From Cupriavidus sp. YR651 (GTDB lineage: Bacteria > Pseudomonadota > Gammaproteobacteria > Burkholderiales > Burkholderiaceae), in assembly GCF_900101625.1 (NCBI RefSeq), contig NZ_FMYZ01000001.1, forward strand, positions 962,304 to 1,026,303: a DNA stretch of 64,000 nt. The letters run 5' to 3'. The notes beneath the pieces are model-generated. The model was not told where the DNA came from, did no database searches, and saw only the letters and a program-made list of their open reading frames with translations. The position numbers and the translations under genes are program-made. This document shows, in pieces, positions 16,132 to 24,944 of this stretch (the first letter of the stretch is position 1; every line of letters starts with the position of its first letter).

Positions 16132-16725
16132 TTAGGGTGAGATGGGGGAGGGACAAAGCCCCCAATTCTGGTAGCCCGCCCCCGTGATCCCGGCCCCCAC
16201 ATTAGCGCCAGTAATGGCATTAAGACGTCCTTGGATCGACGCATCTTCGGAAAGCACCATGCACCCCCGGTCAATCAGGAACTGCGCTGGAGGCCGCATT
16301 GCGCTTGAGCCTGAGGTTAGGTAGTTCAAATAGTCGAACCCCCACGGTGCTGTCAGCAAGCCTGGATCACACGATCCGCTGCTGGTCGGTCCGTTCACGG
16401 ATCCGAGCATGAGTGTGGCTTGGTCCGGCAGGGGGCCGTTCGTGAACCGCTCAAGCCTGACATAGCAGGTGACTCCGTTCATCGTATTGCCCAAGAATGC
16501 CCAGAGGCGATACGCGTATGACCATTGATCTGCTGGCGGTGCTGGAGGCGGCGGCGGGGGGATGTTCTCCGCGCAGTAAGCGATACCAGTTGTCGGCCTG
16601 CGGTCCCAATGCTGGGTGGGCCCACAGTCGGCAACCGTCATGGGCGGAGCTGGTAGCGTGATCAACTCCGCCCGCGATGCGGGCGCAGCGAGGAGCAGCA
16701 TGGCAAAACAAATCGTTGTGCGCAT
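16132..16725 (-). CDS. Secreted hypothetical protein with a polyproline stretch
   Basis: The 197-residue protein has a signal peptide (MRTTICFAMLLLAAPASRA). A proline run (PPPPPPAPP) follows about 40 residues later. Six or so cysteines are spread along the mature part, suggesting disulphides in the periplasm or outside. No domain is recognised. It is 62 bases upstream of the DotA/TraY gene on the same strand and 10 bases downstream of the CAP lipoprotein gene, so the three probably form one leftward operon. It may be an exported accessory of the conjugation apparatus or an effector. Confidence 0.6.
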   Translation of the reverse strand: MRTTICFAMLLLAAPASRAELITLPAPPMTVADCGPTQHWDRRPTTGIAYCAENIPPPPPPAPPADQWSYAYRLWAFLGNTMNGVTCYVRLERFTNGPLPDQATLMLGSVNGPTSSGSCDPGLLTAPWGFDYLNYLTSGSSAMRPPAQFLIDRGCMVLSEDASIQGRLNAITGANVGAGITGAGYQNWGLCPSPISP

Positions 16726-16735
16726 TGCAGTTTCC

Positions 16736-17764
16736 TTAAATGGCCGTGAAGCTCCACGACCTCGACACCGCCACGCCGTTGCGCGCGCCGCTAAACGTCA
16801 CCGTATGCAGGCCGGCCACGAGCGGTTGCGTGGGCAGCAGGAACACCACGCCAGCGTAGAGATTCGCGTCAGCAACTGCGCCAGTCATCGAACCGGACTT
16901 CGCCGCGATCGGTACCAGCACGCGAGCAGGCACCGCGGCGCCACTAGGACCGACCAGCGTAAAGCTACTGACCGTCACCACATCAGAGCCTTGCGGCGCA
17001 GACATGCGGAACATGATCGGCGTACCGGCCATCGCTACGTCAGGGGCTGGGTTCGGCGATTCCGACGCTGGATTGAACGAGCCGACAACGGTTGCGTTAT
17101 CGACCGGGTAGTACGCCACAGCGTTCGTCGCCATCTGCTGGCCACCCCATTGCGGCAGGCCGTAGCCGCTGCCATTTGCGCCAGTGGTGATACCGAAGTT
17201 GATCACGCAGTAGCTGTCGCGGAAGGCGACGCCAATCGTTTCCTGATTGCTCGTCACGGCCTGCAGGTGATAGACGGAGCCGAGGAAGTTGCCCACACAC
17301 TCTGCGCCATCGGTGAATCCGGCATGGCCCATCACTTGGCCAATCCATTGCGCCTTGCTGCCACCAGCGGCAACGACCTGGTCGTATGGCGTCGCACCCG
17401 TGAAGCCCGTCAGCGCCTGCGTTTCCGTGTGCATCGTGATGTTGTTCGCCTTCGCATACGTGATGTGGTTGTCGGCGGCCGTGTCGAGAATGGTGTCTTG
17501 CCGCAGCAGACCAACGCCCATCTTTCCGCGAACGCTGTTAAGGGCGCTGAACGCGCTTGAAAGCGCTGGAGTGGCATACGTGGGCGCAGGAACGCTAGTG
17601 ACCGGCGTAACGGAGGTAGGCGCAACCACTGCGGGAGGTGTCGCGGTGCCGCCGCTGTTGCTTTGCGGAGCGGTACCACCATCACCGCCACCGCCGCATG
17701 CAGTCAGGGGCAAGAGTGAGGCAAAGGCAACGACGGAAAGAACTGCTTTAACGCTGTAGTGCAT
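16736..17764 (-). CDS. CAP/SCP-domain lipoprotein
   Basis: The 342-residue protein has a lipoprotein signal (LLPLTAC, lipidated C23), then a Gly/Ser/Thr/Pro-rich linker. The CAP-like domain (about 70-200) contains LNSVRGKMGVG, DTAADNHITYAKANN and MGHAGFTDGAECVGNF. The C-terminal half (about 220-342) is beta-rich, ending with a probable Ig-like fold. CAP domains are found in secreted proteins with varied roles, including cell-wall and host interaction. It is the first gene of the putative operon with the secreted protein and DotA/TraY. Five 10-base repeats lie upstream (17823-17872). Presence on a mobile element suggests cargo or surface/entry-exclusion function. Confidence 0.75.
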   Translation of the reverse strand: MHYSVKAVLSVVAFASLLPLTACGGGGDGGTAPQSNSGGTATPPAVVAPTSVTPVTSVPAPTYATPALSSAFSALNSVRGKMGVGLLRQDTILDTAADNHITYAKANNITMHTETQALTGFTGATPYDQVVAAGGSKAQWIGQVMGHAGFTDGAECVGNFLGSVYHLQAVTSNQETIGVAFRDSYCVINFGITTGANGSGYGLPQWGGQQMATNAVAYYPVDNATVVGSFNPASESPNPAPDVAMAGTPIMFRMSAPQGSDVVTVSSFTLVGPSGAAVPARVLVPIAAKSGSMTGAVADANLYAGVVFLLPTQPLVAGLHTVTFSGARNGVAVSRSWSFTAI

Positions 17765-17822
17765 TTTTTCTTCCTTGTTGTTTCACTAGGTTTGAGTGGG
17801 AGATCACCTCAAAGCGCTACAC

Positions 17823-17872
17823 CGCGCTTGAACGCGCTATGACGCGCTATGACGCGCCTGAACGCGCTTCAA
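17823..17872. repeat. Five contiguous CGCGC-headed decamer repeats
   Basis: Five 10-base units follow without gaps: CGCGCTTGAA, CGCGCTATGA twice, CGCGCCTGAA and CGCGCTTCAA. Each starts CGCGC and the period matches one helical turn. They sit between the CAP lipoprotein start (17764) and the unknown gene ending at 17974. Iteron-like control or a regulator array are possibilities. Confidence 0.7.
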
Positions 17873-17973
17873 TCGCCCACGTTTTTTGCCACAGTAGAGC
17901 CGTGCAAGTGGCCGGCAATCTACGATTTCGACGGCGAAATTTGGTTCTTAATGGCTCTCTTGAGCGCTCAGTT

Positions 17974-18477
17974 TCAGGGCTTTGTGCCGACGTTGTGGAT
18001 CTGGATTCGACACAAGATCCACGCCGTTACGAGACCAAGTGCAAAGTCATCCGGCGCCGCCTGATGCGACTCCACCAGGTTAGCGAGCGAACCCATTTCT
18101 CGACCGACAGACAAGGTGTCGAGGTACGCCTCATCGAGGCCGTTCCAGTGCAGCTCTGCGCGCTCGGTGGCTAGGTCGTGCCACTCGGGTGGGATGGGTG
18201 TCAAATCCACGGCCAGTGCCTCACGGTATGGGCCGGTCGCGAACAACATGCGGCCCGTGGTCAGACCAAAGGCAAAGGGTGTGGGAGCGGTGAGTTGGGC
18301 GATGACGAAATCGCACCGGGAGCGCACCTGGCGCAGCGCCAGGTGTCCGTGCGCAGCGAGCCACGGTGCCGTGTCGCGCTGCTTGGCCGCACGCTCGACG
18401 CGTTGCAGATCCTGGGAGCCTAGGACGGATGCCAGCCGAAGGCGGGTATGGGTTACGGTAGACTGTTGGACAGCCAT
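17974..18477 (-). CDS. Hypothetical protein next to the integrase
   Basis: A 167-residue soluble protein, no signal peptide or membrane segment. It begins MAVQQSTVTHTRLRLASVLG, has two Trp-containing helices and a central FGLTTGRMLFATGP segment. I do not recognise the family. Its start follows AACGAGGTGAACT on the minus strand, a good ribosome-binding site. Genes in this spot of integrated elements often encode excision or replication accessories, but nothing in the protein proves that. Separated from the integrase by about 160 bases with no other feature. Confidence 0.6.
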   Translation of the reverse strand: MAVQQSTVTHTRLRLASVLGSQDLQRVERAAKQRDTAPWLAAHGHLALRQVRSRCDFVIAQLTAPTPFAFGLTTGRMLFATGPYREALAVDLTPIPPEWHDLATERAELHWNGLDEAYLDTLSVGREMGSLANLVESHQAAPDDFALGLVTAWILCRIQIHNVGTKP

Positions 18478-18635
18478 AGTTCACCTCGTTAACAGGTGGG
18501 TTGTGGTTAGGTCTCTGCCAGGTGGCCGCTTGGCGGGGACCGCTTCGGAAATAAGCCTCGATTCCGTTCAAACTCGGCGTTGGAACAGGTTTCTTTGTTA
18601 TCTCTATGGGCGCTGTAGGATTCGGGAGAGTGTTC

Positions 18636-19661
18636 TCAGCCCAGCCTGTCTAGCAAATCCTCTGGCCTCAAATGTGTGTAGCGCGCCAGCATCTGCATGC
18701 TTCGATGCCCAGAGATCGAAGCGACCTGCATTGGATGAAAGCCCTTTTCGAATAGGCGAGAGACGGCTTCGTGCCGAAGGTCGTGCCAGCGAAGGTCATC
18801 GATCTGCAGCCTGGCCAAGGTGCGCGTCCACACGAGCATTACCGCGTTTGGCGTCGTGGGAAGGACACGAGCGACCTCAGAAGCAGCGCCAGATTCCTCC
18901 AGCGGCTCGGCGCGAAGTGCAGCGAGAACGTTGTGGGCGCGAGTTGATAGCGGTAATACGGCTGGGACGCCTTTGTTTGCCGCGCGCCGGGCCTCAGCAG
19001 GAAAGCGGATCATCCTTGCCGGGAGATCGACCCACTCCCACCGAAGCGAGAACAAGCTACCTTTCCTTAGGGCCGTCTCAATTGCCAAGTCGAACGCCGG
19101 TGCGGCATATCTGTTCGCGCTCGACTCGAGCTGCGCCTTAATGGCGTCGTATTCGCCATCAGCAAGCCGACGATCACGGGCCGAGCTCCCACCAGGCTTT
19201 CGGATGTTTTTCAAGGGATTGGGCAGGCTCTCCAACCCCCACTCCTTCCTCGCCATCTCGAAAAGATGACTAACGAGCTGCAGTTCGAGTCGGATCGTGT
19301 TCTCCGCTTTTCCCTCCCCTCTGCGTCCGTCGCGATACTTGGCAAAATCCGCTCCTCTTAGCGAAGCAAGACTGCGATAAGCCAAGTCCGTCTTTAGCCA
19401 GCGCTGAATTCGGCCGTTTTCTTGGGTGGGATAGCGTTTGGCGGGGACAATCTCTCGACGATAACGCTCAAGCGCCTCTCTGAGTGTCGTACGCTCCGCT
19501 TCCGTACGGTCGGTATAGAGGCCGGCGTCCATGGACGACTCAACCTGCCGTGCCCATTGCTGGGCCTGCAGTTTAGTGTCGAAGGTTCGATAGGTCGGTT
19601 TATAGCCCTTCCGACGGACCTCCGCGCGCCAGTACGCGCCGCGCTGGGCGATGTAAGCCAT
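18636..19661 (-). CDS. Tyrosine site-specific integrase
   Basis: The 341-residue protein has an N-terminal arm-binding region (YIAQRGAYWRAEVRRKG), a core-binding SAM-like segment and the catalytic domain. The catalytic residues sit in AIETALRKGSLFSLRW (Arg I), LRWHDLRHEAVSRLF (HxLR), SISGHRSMQML (His) and ARYTHLRPE (nucleophile Tyr). ATG 19661 (MAYIAQRG) is preferred over 19679. It is transcribed away from the tRNA-Lys gene 140 bases away, the usual arrangement for elements inserted at a tRNA 3' end. It should catalyse integration and excision of the element to the left. Confidence 0.92.
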   Translation of the reverse strand: MAYIAQRGAYWRAEVRRKGYKPTYRTFDTKLQAQQWARQVESSMDAGLYTDRTEAERTTLREALERYRREIVPAKRYPTQENGRIQRWLKTDLAYRSLASLRGADFAKYRDGRRGEGKAENTIRLELQLVSHLFEMARKEWGLESLPNPLKNIRKPGGSSARDRRLADGEYDAIKAQLESSANRYAAPAFDLAIETALRKGSLFSLRWEWVDLPARMIRFPAEARRAANKGVPAVLPLSTRAHNVLAALRAEPLEESGAASEVARVLPTTPNAVMLVWTRTLARLQIDDLRWHDLRHEAVSRLFEKGFHPMQVASISGHRSMQMLARYTHLRPEDLLDRLG

Positions 19662-19757
19662 TCCCGGTGCTCCATTCAAGCAATGTTTGAGGACATGCCT
19701 GGATGGTCTGATTCCGGCAGAATTCCGGCAAAGGCGAATTTCTGCTCAGCCAGAATG

Positions 19758-19791
19758 CAAAAAAGGCGTAGCGGTTGCCCGCTACGCCTTT
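19758..19791 (-). terminator. Rho-independent terminator of tRNA-Lys
   Basis: A 13-bp perfect stem (19762-19774 with 19779-19791) and a TTGC loop are followed on the minus strand by six T residues. It lies just downstream of the tRNA 3' end. Confidence 0.9.
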
Positions 19792-19799
19792 CGCAAAAC

Positions 19800-19875
19800 T
19801 GGTGGGTCGTGCGTGACTCGAACACGCGACCAACGGATTAAAAGTCCGCTGCTCTACCGACTGAGCTAACGACCC
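19800..19875 (-). tRNA. tRNA-Lys (anticodon TTT)
   Basis: Read on the minus strand, the 76 bases fold as a tRNA. The acceptor stem GGGTCGT pairs with ACGACCC and the D-arm contains AGCTCAGTCGGTAGAGC. The anticodon loop is CTTTTAA with TTT, the T-arm has GTTCGAGTC, and CCA is encoded. It decodes AAA/AAG. The 3' half is the probable integration target of the adjacent integrase. A strong promoter lies upstream. Confidence 0.97.
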
Positions 19876-19893
19876 GGAAAAACTGAATCCGCG

Positions 19894-19922
19894 ATTATAG
19901 GGATGGCCCCTAGGGGTGTCAA
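19894..19922 (-). promoter_or_regulatory. Sigma-70 promoter of tRNA-Lys
   Basis: On the minus strand TTGACA (19922-19917), a 17-base spacer and TATAAT (19899-19894) make a perfect consensus promoter. It is placed to start transcription a few bases before the tRNA. Confidence 0.92.
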
Positions 19923-19944
19923 GCCGACGGGGCCGTCACCCCGC

Positions 19945-21060
19945 TCAGGCCATGCGCTCCAGCCGCCATATCTGATATTTGAAGGCCAGCACGGCACCGG
20001 CCAGGATCGCGGCGAAAACGATAAACGAGCCGACCGCCAGCGTCGATACGCCTGACAGCCCCTGCCCGATCGTGCAGCCCAGCGCGGTCACGCCGCCAGC
20101 CCCCATCAGCATGCCGCCGACCATGTGATTCGCCACGTCCTCCGCATTGCCAAACCCTTCCCAGCGAAACGTGCGCGATGCCAGCGCATAGGACGCGGCA
20201 CCGGCAATCACGCCGATCACGCTGACGATGCCGATCGTCAGCACCTTGCTCTTATCGCTGAACATCATCAGCCAGTCCAGCGTGTAGGCATATGGTGCAA
20301 CAAAGCTCAGGCTCTCCATGCGGCCGCTATTGGTCGCCGCGAACAGCTCTTCGAGGGTATTGGGGTCCTCGGCCACGTAGCCGACGTGGCCGGACACGTA
20401 CCACATGCCGACGATGATCAGCCCCACGGCCAACCCGCCCAACAAGTTGTCGAACGTGCGGAAGCCCCTGCCCGCCAGCGCCCACAGGATCAGCGCCGCG
20501 CCGATGATGCCGCCAAGCGCCAGTTGCAGCGTGCCGCGCGCGATGCCGCTACCCTGCGCCACCAGCGACGGCAGGTCCTGCGTCGACGGCAGCGCCACCG
20601 CCACCGTGTCGACGGTGTTCACGCGCACCACGCCGAAGAGTCCCCGCAGCGTCATGTATGCCGACAGGCCTAGAAATACAAACACCACCAGCGACTTCAG
20701 ATTGCCCGCACCGATGCGCACCAGCGTCTTGCTGCCGCAACCGGACGCCAGCACCATGCCGAAGCCGAACATCAGCCCACCCGCGGCAGCCGACAGCCAG
20801 CTCAGCTTTGCCGTCGTGTAGATCGTCTTGGTCGGATCGATCAGGCCAGCCCAGGCCAGCACGCCCGTGCCGATCATCGCCACGCCGATCGCCATGACCC
20901 ACATGCGCATGCGGCTCCAGTCGCCAATATTCACAATGTCCGAGATGGCGCCCATCGTGCAGAAATGCGTGCGTTGCAGCACGGCGCCAAACAGGAAGGT
21001 CAGTACGAAGGTGCTCAACAGCACGGTGTGCGTGAGCGCAGGAATATCGATATCGGGCAT
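19945..21060 (-). CDS. YeeE/YedE-family (thiosulfate-type) membrane transporter
   Basis: The 371-residue protein has about ten hydrophobic helices and the conserved cysteine-bearing motifs of the YeeE/YedE (TsuA-like) family: RTHFCTMGAI near residue 33, LASGCGSKT and ALGCTIGQG near the C-terminus. Members move thiosulfate or related sulfur compounds across the inner membrane by way of these cysteines. It is the first chromosomal gene right of the tRNA and is followed upstream by queC on the same strand, 83 bases away. The substrate is inferred from the family. Confidence 0.85.
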   Translation of the reverse strand: MPDIDIPALTHTVLLSTFVLTFLFGAVLQRTHFCTMGAISDIVNIGDWSRMRMWVMAIGVAMIGTGVLAWAGLIDPTKTIYTTAKLSWLSAAAGGLMFGFGMVLASGCGSKTLVRIGAGNLKSLVVFVFLGLSAYMTLRGLFGVVRVNTVDTVAVALPSTQDLPSLVAQGSGIARGTLQLALGGIIGAALILWALAGRGFRTFDNLLGGLAVGLIIVGMWYVSGHVGYVAEDPNTLEELFAATNSGRMESLSFVAPYAYTLDWLMMFSDKSKVLTIGIVSVIGVIAGAASYALASRTFRWEGFGNAEDVANHMVGGMLMGAGGVTALGCTIGQGLSGVSTLAVGSFIVFAAILAGAVLAFKYQIWRLERMA

Positions 21061-21143
21061 GTCGGACCGGAGGTGGCTCTTGGATTTGTTGTTCTCTTGC
21101 GGGCGCTCCGCCGGCGCCCTCGTCTGTCTGCAATGTTGCGGTG

Positions 21144-21824
21144 TCAGGCAGCCTGGTAGCGGGTCGGGTCGGGTACGCCGGCGGCTTCGAAGCCGGCGCG
21201 GCGAATGCGGCAGGAGTCGCAGACACCGCAGGCCCGGCCCTCATCGTCGGCCTTGTAGCACGACACCGTCAGGCCGTAGTCCACACCCAGCTTCACGCCG
21301 GCGCGGATGATTTCCGCCTTGGTCATGTCGATGATCGGCGCGTGGACGCGGAAGCGGTCGCCCTCCACGCCCGCCTTGGTGGCCAGGTTGGCCAGCGACT
21401 CGTAGGCGGACACATACTCGGGACGGCAATCGGGATAGCCGGAATAGTCCACCGCATTGGCGCCGAAGAACAGATCGCGACCGCCGATGGCTTCGGCCCA
21501 GCCAAGTGCCAGCGACAGCATGATCGTGTTGCGAGCCGGCACATAGGTGATGGGGATGCCACTCGTCGCGCCGTCGGTCGGCACGTCCAGCGAATCATCG
21601 GTCAGGGCCGAGCCGCCGAAGCGGCGCAGGTCCAGGTCGATGATCTCGTGCCGCCTGGCGCCCAGCGCAGCGGCCACGTGCCTGGCGGCGTCGAGTTCGG
21701 ACGAATGACGCTGGCCGTAGCGCATCGACAGCGCGTAGGTTTCGAACCCCGCCGCATTGGCCATGGCAAGGACGGTGGCGGAGTCGAGACCGCCGGAAAG
21801 CAGGACGATGGCGCGTTTGGTCAT
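21144..21824 (-). CDS. queC: 7-cyano-7-deazaguanine synthase
   Basis: The 226-residue protein has the PP-loop ATP pyrophosphatase motif SGGLDS (10-15). Four zinc-ligand cysteines lie at the C-terminus (C189, C199, C202, C205 in [18 protein letters not shown]). The length is normal. QueC converts 7-carboxy-7-deazaguanine to preQ0 using ATP and ammonia, in queuosine biosynthesis in the cytosol. The upstream 265 bases contain GGATCG-rich short repeats and no gene. It may share a transcript with the YeeE/YedE gene but the functions are not obviously linked. Confidence 0.95.
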   Translation of the reverse strand: MTKRAIVLLSGGLDSATVLAMANAAGFETYALSMRYGQRHSSELDAARHVAAALGARRHEIIDLDLRRFGGSALTDDSLDVPTDGATSGIPITYVPARNTIMLSLALGWAEAIGGRDLFFGANAVDYSGYPDCRPEYVSAYESLANLATKAGVEGDRFRVHAPIIDMTKAEIIRAGVKLGVDYGLTVSCYKADDEGRACGVCDSCRIRRAGFEAAGVPDPTRYQAA

Positions 21825-22034
21825 GATGATGTGAGGCGCAGGGGGGCCGCGTGAAAGAGGGTCGCCTGGGCGGCGAATCGCGTATTTTAGCGCGCCGGTC
21901 CGGGTGGCCGGAATCAGGCTGGGGTGATGGTGGAGATGGCGGTGGGCATCGACCGGGGGGACTGGATCGTCGGGGGATCGTCGGGGGATCGGCCGGGGAT
22001 CGGCCAGACTGGCCGGATTGATCGGCCCCAGAAA

Positions 22035-22060
22035 GAAAAAACCCGCTTGCGCGGGTCTTT
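22035..22060 (-). terminator. Terminator of the tol-pal operon
   Basis: On the minus strand ACCCGC-GCAA-GCGGGT (22056-22041) is followed by a run of six T residues. It closes the operon ending with cpoB at 22090. Confidence 0.88.
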
Positions 22061-22089
22061 TCCTGACTCTCGTACTGCCAGTACTGCGA

Positions 22090-22848
22090 TTACTTCAGGG
22101 TCTTCAGCCGGTTGCTCGCGGCCTGGGCCCCTTCCGTGCCCGGGTACTTGGCCACCACCGTCTCCAGCGTCTTCTTCGCCGCGGCCTTCTGGCCGGACTC
22201 GAGCTGGTTGTTGGCGATGGCGATCATGGCGTCAGGCACCTTCGGATGCGTCGGGTAAGCCTGGACCATGTTCTGCAGGACGTTTGTCGAGCCCTTGTAG
22301 TCGCGTTGCGCGTAGAGCGAATTGCCGAGCCAGAACTGCGCCAGCGGCAGGTACGGGCTTTGCGGGTACTTCTTCGCAAAGGACGAGAACGCACTGCCCG
22401 CGCCCTTGAAATCGCCCGACTGGAACTGCTTGAGCGCCGCGTCGTACTCAGGCTTCTCGGTCGCCTGGGCCACGCCCTCGCGACCATCCACGGTGACCTG
22501 CTGCGGCTCGAATTTCTTCAGGCGCGCGTCCAGGTCCGCGTAGTAGTCCTTCTGCTGCTTCTGCAGCGCGTCCACCGTGTTCTGCAGCACCTCGTTCTGA
22601 CCGCGCAGCCGTGCCACCTCCTGTCGCAGACCTTCGAGCTGGTTCTGCATGTCGAGCTGGGTCCGGCTGTTCTGGTCGATACGCTGCGACGCCGTCGCCT
22701 GGAAACCGTTGAACTGGTCCCGCAGGGTGATCACCGCGCGGCGCGCCTCGTCGTCGTCAAAGACGCCGGCGTGTGCGGAAGTGGCCGCCAGCATGCCACC
22801 GCCGGAAACGGCAGCAAGCCACAGCAGGGTGGAAACGCGAGCATTCAT
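22090..22848 (-). CDS. cpoB: Cell division coordinator CpoB (YbgF)
   Basis: The 252-residue protein has a signal peptide (about 1-27, ending TSAHA) and an N-terminal coiled coil (about 55-110, [20 protein letters not shown]). The C-terminal TPR region (about 125-250) contains [16 protein letters not shown] and [18 protein letters not shown]. CpoB is periplasmic, binds TolA and coordinates outer-membrane constriction with septal peptidoglycan synthesis. It is the last gene of the leftward tol-pal operon, 17 bases after pal, and is followed by a terminator. Confidence 0.93.
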   Translation of the reverse strand: MNARVSTLLWLAAVSGGGMLAATSAHAGVFDDDEARRAVITLRDQFNGFQATASQRIDQNSRTQLDMQNQLEGLRQEVARLRGQNEVLQNTVDALQKQQKDYYADLDARLKKFEPQQVTVDGREGVAQATEKPEYDAALKQFQSGDFKGAGSAFSSFAKKYPQSPYLPLAQFWLGNSLYAQRDYKGSTNVLQNMVQAYPTHPKVPDAMIAIANNQLESGQKAAAKKTLETVVAKYPGTEGAQAASNRLKTLK

Positions 22849-22865
22849 GAAGGCTTATCCGTAGA

Positions 22866-23375
22866 TCAGTAGGCGATATCGGCGCGACGGTTCTCGGCCC
22901 ACGAGGCTTCGTCGTGACCGGTGGCCTTCGGCTTTTCCTTGCCCAGGCTCACGGCTTCCATTTGCGTCTCGGGCACGCCCAGCGACGAAAGCGAACGGCG
23001 CACGGCCTCGGCACGCTTCTGGCCCAGGGCCAGGTTGTACTCGCTCGTACCACGCTCATCGGTGTTGCCCTGGATCAGGATCTTGCGGCTCTTGTTGCCA
23101 CCCAGGTATTGGGCGTGGGCTTGCAGCAAGCCTTGGTAGTCCGACTTGACGCTGTAGCTGTCGAAGTCGAAGTACACGCTGCGCTTGGCCAGCGGGCCGT
23201 TCGGATCGTTCAGCGGATCGCGCGAGACATCCACCGGTGCCACGTTGCGGGCATCCGCGCCCGGCGTGGTGCCGGCACCCGACTTGGCGGCGTCATCCAG
23301 CTTTACGCCGGAGCTGCAGGCACCCAGGGCGAGCAGTGCGGCGATGGCGAGCGATTTGGTCATCATTTTGGACAT
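22866..23375 (-). CDS. pal: Peptidoglycan-associated lipoprotein Pal
   Basis: The 169-residue protein has lipobox LGAC (C20), a short linker, and an OmpA-like peptidoglycan-binding domain (about 65-169). Within it lie VYFDFDSYSVKSD, ILIQGNTDERGTSEYNLALG and AEAVRRSLSSLGV. It tethers the outer membrane to peptidoglycan and binds TolB. Length and position 20 bases after tolB are standard. Confidence 0.97.
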   Translation of the reverse strand: MSKMMTKSLAIAALLALGACSSGVKLDDAAKSGAGTTPGADARNVAPVDVSRDPLNDPNGPLAKRSVYFDFDSYSVKSDYQGLLQAHAQYLGGNKSRKILIQGNTDERGTSEYNLALGQKRAEAVRRSLSSLGVPETQMEAVSLGKEKPKATGHDEASWAENRRADIAY

Positions 23376-23395
23376 GGCGAGAGACTCCTCTTTTT

Positions 23396-24739
23396 CTACT
23401 GCATGAAAGGACCCCAGGACGGCTCGCGAACTTCGCCGGACTGGAGAGACAGAACCTGTTTCGTACGGCCGTCCGTGGAGACCGCCGCCAGCACTGCACG
23501 GCCGCCCACACGGGTGGCGTAGAGAATGTACTTGCCATTGGCGGCGAAGCTCGGGGCTTCGTCGTTGGACGTATCGGTGAGAGATGTCACATCACCATTG
23601 GACAGGTCCTGCAGCTGCAGCTTGAAGCCGCCCGTACGCGAGATGAAGGCCAGGTACTTGCCGTCCGGCGAGATGCGCGGACTGACGTTGTAGTTGCCCT
23701 TGAAGGTCACGCGTTGCGCCGCCCCGCCCTCTTCGCCCGAGACCGGCATGCGGTAGATCTGCGGCGCACCGCCGCGATCGCTGGTGAAATAGATGCTGCG
23801 GCCATCCGGCGAGAACTGCGGCTCTGTGTCGATCGCGCTGCTGCGCGACAGACGGCGCAGGCCGGAGCCATCCGCGTTGACCAGATAGACCTGCGTGTTG
23901 CCGTCGCGCGAGAGCGCCACCGCGATACGCTGGCCATCAGGCGACCACGACGGCGCGCTGTTGTTGCCCTTCTGGTTCGATACCAGCACGCGCTTGCCCG
24001 TGGCCAGGTCGTGCACGTAGATCACCGGCTTGCGGGCTTCGAACGAGACGTAGGCCACGCGGCGGCCATCCGGCGACCACGACGGCGAGATGATCGGCTC
24101 GTTGCTGGTCAGCGCTATCTGGGCGTTCTGGCCGTCCGAATCGGAAATCAGCAGCTGGTAGCGGCCGCCCACGCGGGACACGTAGGACAAGCGCGTGGCA
24201 AACACACCGCGCTCGCCCAGCAGCTTCTCGTAGATATAGTCGGCGATCTTGTGCGCGGTCACGCGCAGCTGGTTCTGCGAGACGTTGAACGCCAGACCGC
24301 CCAGGCTCTGGCCCTTGACCGTGTCGTACAGGCGGAAGCGGACTTCATACTGGCCGTTGCCGGAGGGGGTCACGCTGCCGGCGACGAATGCGTCGGCGCC
24401 GCGCGTCTTCCAGCTGCCGAGGTCCACCTGGGCGGACTCGGCCACCGTGGCACCGGCCGGATCGACGTTGCGGAAGCGGCCGCTGTTCTGGAGGTCGCTG
24501 CGGATAATGGCGGTCAGGTTCTGCGGGGCTTGTGCCTCGCCCTGGAAGTTGGCCGTGGCCACCGGGAACTGGTTCGAACCAACGCCGGTGATTTCCACGT
24601 TCAGTTGAGCGTGCGCGACGCCTGCTGACATCAGCGCCGCAGCCAGCCATGCCATCAGTGCGTGGCGGCTTTGCTCGCGGGTGGGGTGAGCGTTGTGCCG
24701 CCTCGCGGACAGCCAATTGGGGGCCCAAAGCTTTCGCAT
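23396..24739 (-). CDS. tolB: Tol-Pal system protein TolB
   Basis: The 447-residue protein has a long N-region with signal sequence ([16 protein letters not shown], ending near residue 44). Then come the TolB N-terminal domain (about 45-175) and a six-bladed beta-propeller with repeated [13 protein letters not shown] and [14 protein letters not shown] motifs. It is periplasmic and binds Pal and TolA. The start is uncertain: ATG 24739 gives an unusually long 28-residue positively charged lead, and an internal ATG near 24655 would give a conventional signal peptide. It lies about 205 bases downstream of tolA, and no gene is seen in that gap. Confidence 0.95.
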   Translation of the reverse strand: MRKLWAPNWLSARRHNAHPTREQSRHALMAWLAAALMSAGVAHAQLNVEITGVGSNQFPVATANFQGEAQAPQNLTAIIRSDLQNSGRFRNVDPAGATVAESAQVDLGSWKTRGADAFVAGSVTPSGNGQYEVRFRLYDTVKGQSLGGLAFNVSQNQLRVTAHKIADYIYEKLLGERGVFATRLSYVSRVGGRYQLLISDSDGQNAQIALTSNEPIISPSWSPDGRRVAYVSFEARKPVIYVHDLATGKRVLVSNQKGNNSAPSWSPDGQRIAVALSRDGNTQVYLVNADGSGLRRLSRSSAIDTEPQFSPDGRSIYFTSDRGGAPQIYRMPVSGEEGGAAQRVTFKGNYNVSPRISPDGKYLAFISRTGGFKLQLQDLSNGDVTSLTDTSNDEAPSFAANGKYILYATRVGGRAVLAAVSTDGRTKQVLSLQSGEVREPSWGPFMQ

Positions 24740-24944
24740 GCTGCTCCTCAGTCGATTTCAGAATTCATCGGTACGGCGGGCACAGCAAGAACGGCGAGAC
24801 GGACGGCATGCGACTTGGCGCATACCCCGTTTGCGCACGTCTTGCACGCTGCCGGCCGCGTCAGGCAACCGTCAATGGTAGCAATCGGACTGGTGGCCCA
24901 CGCTGAAGGTTGCATTATGTTGCAAATCATGACGTGTTCGACAC

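Noticed and set aside
17823..17872. CRISPR array
   Set aside because: The units are only 10 bases long with no spacers and no cas genes.
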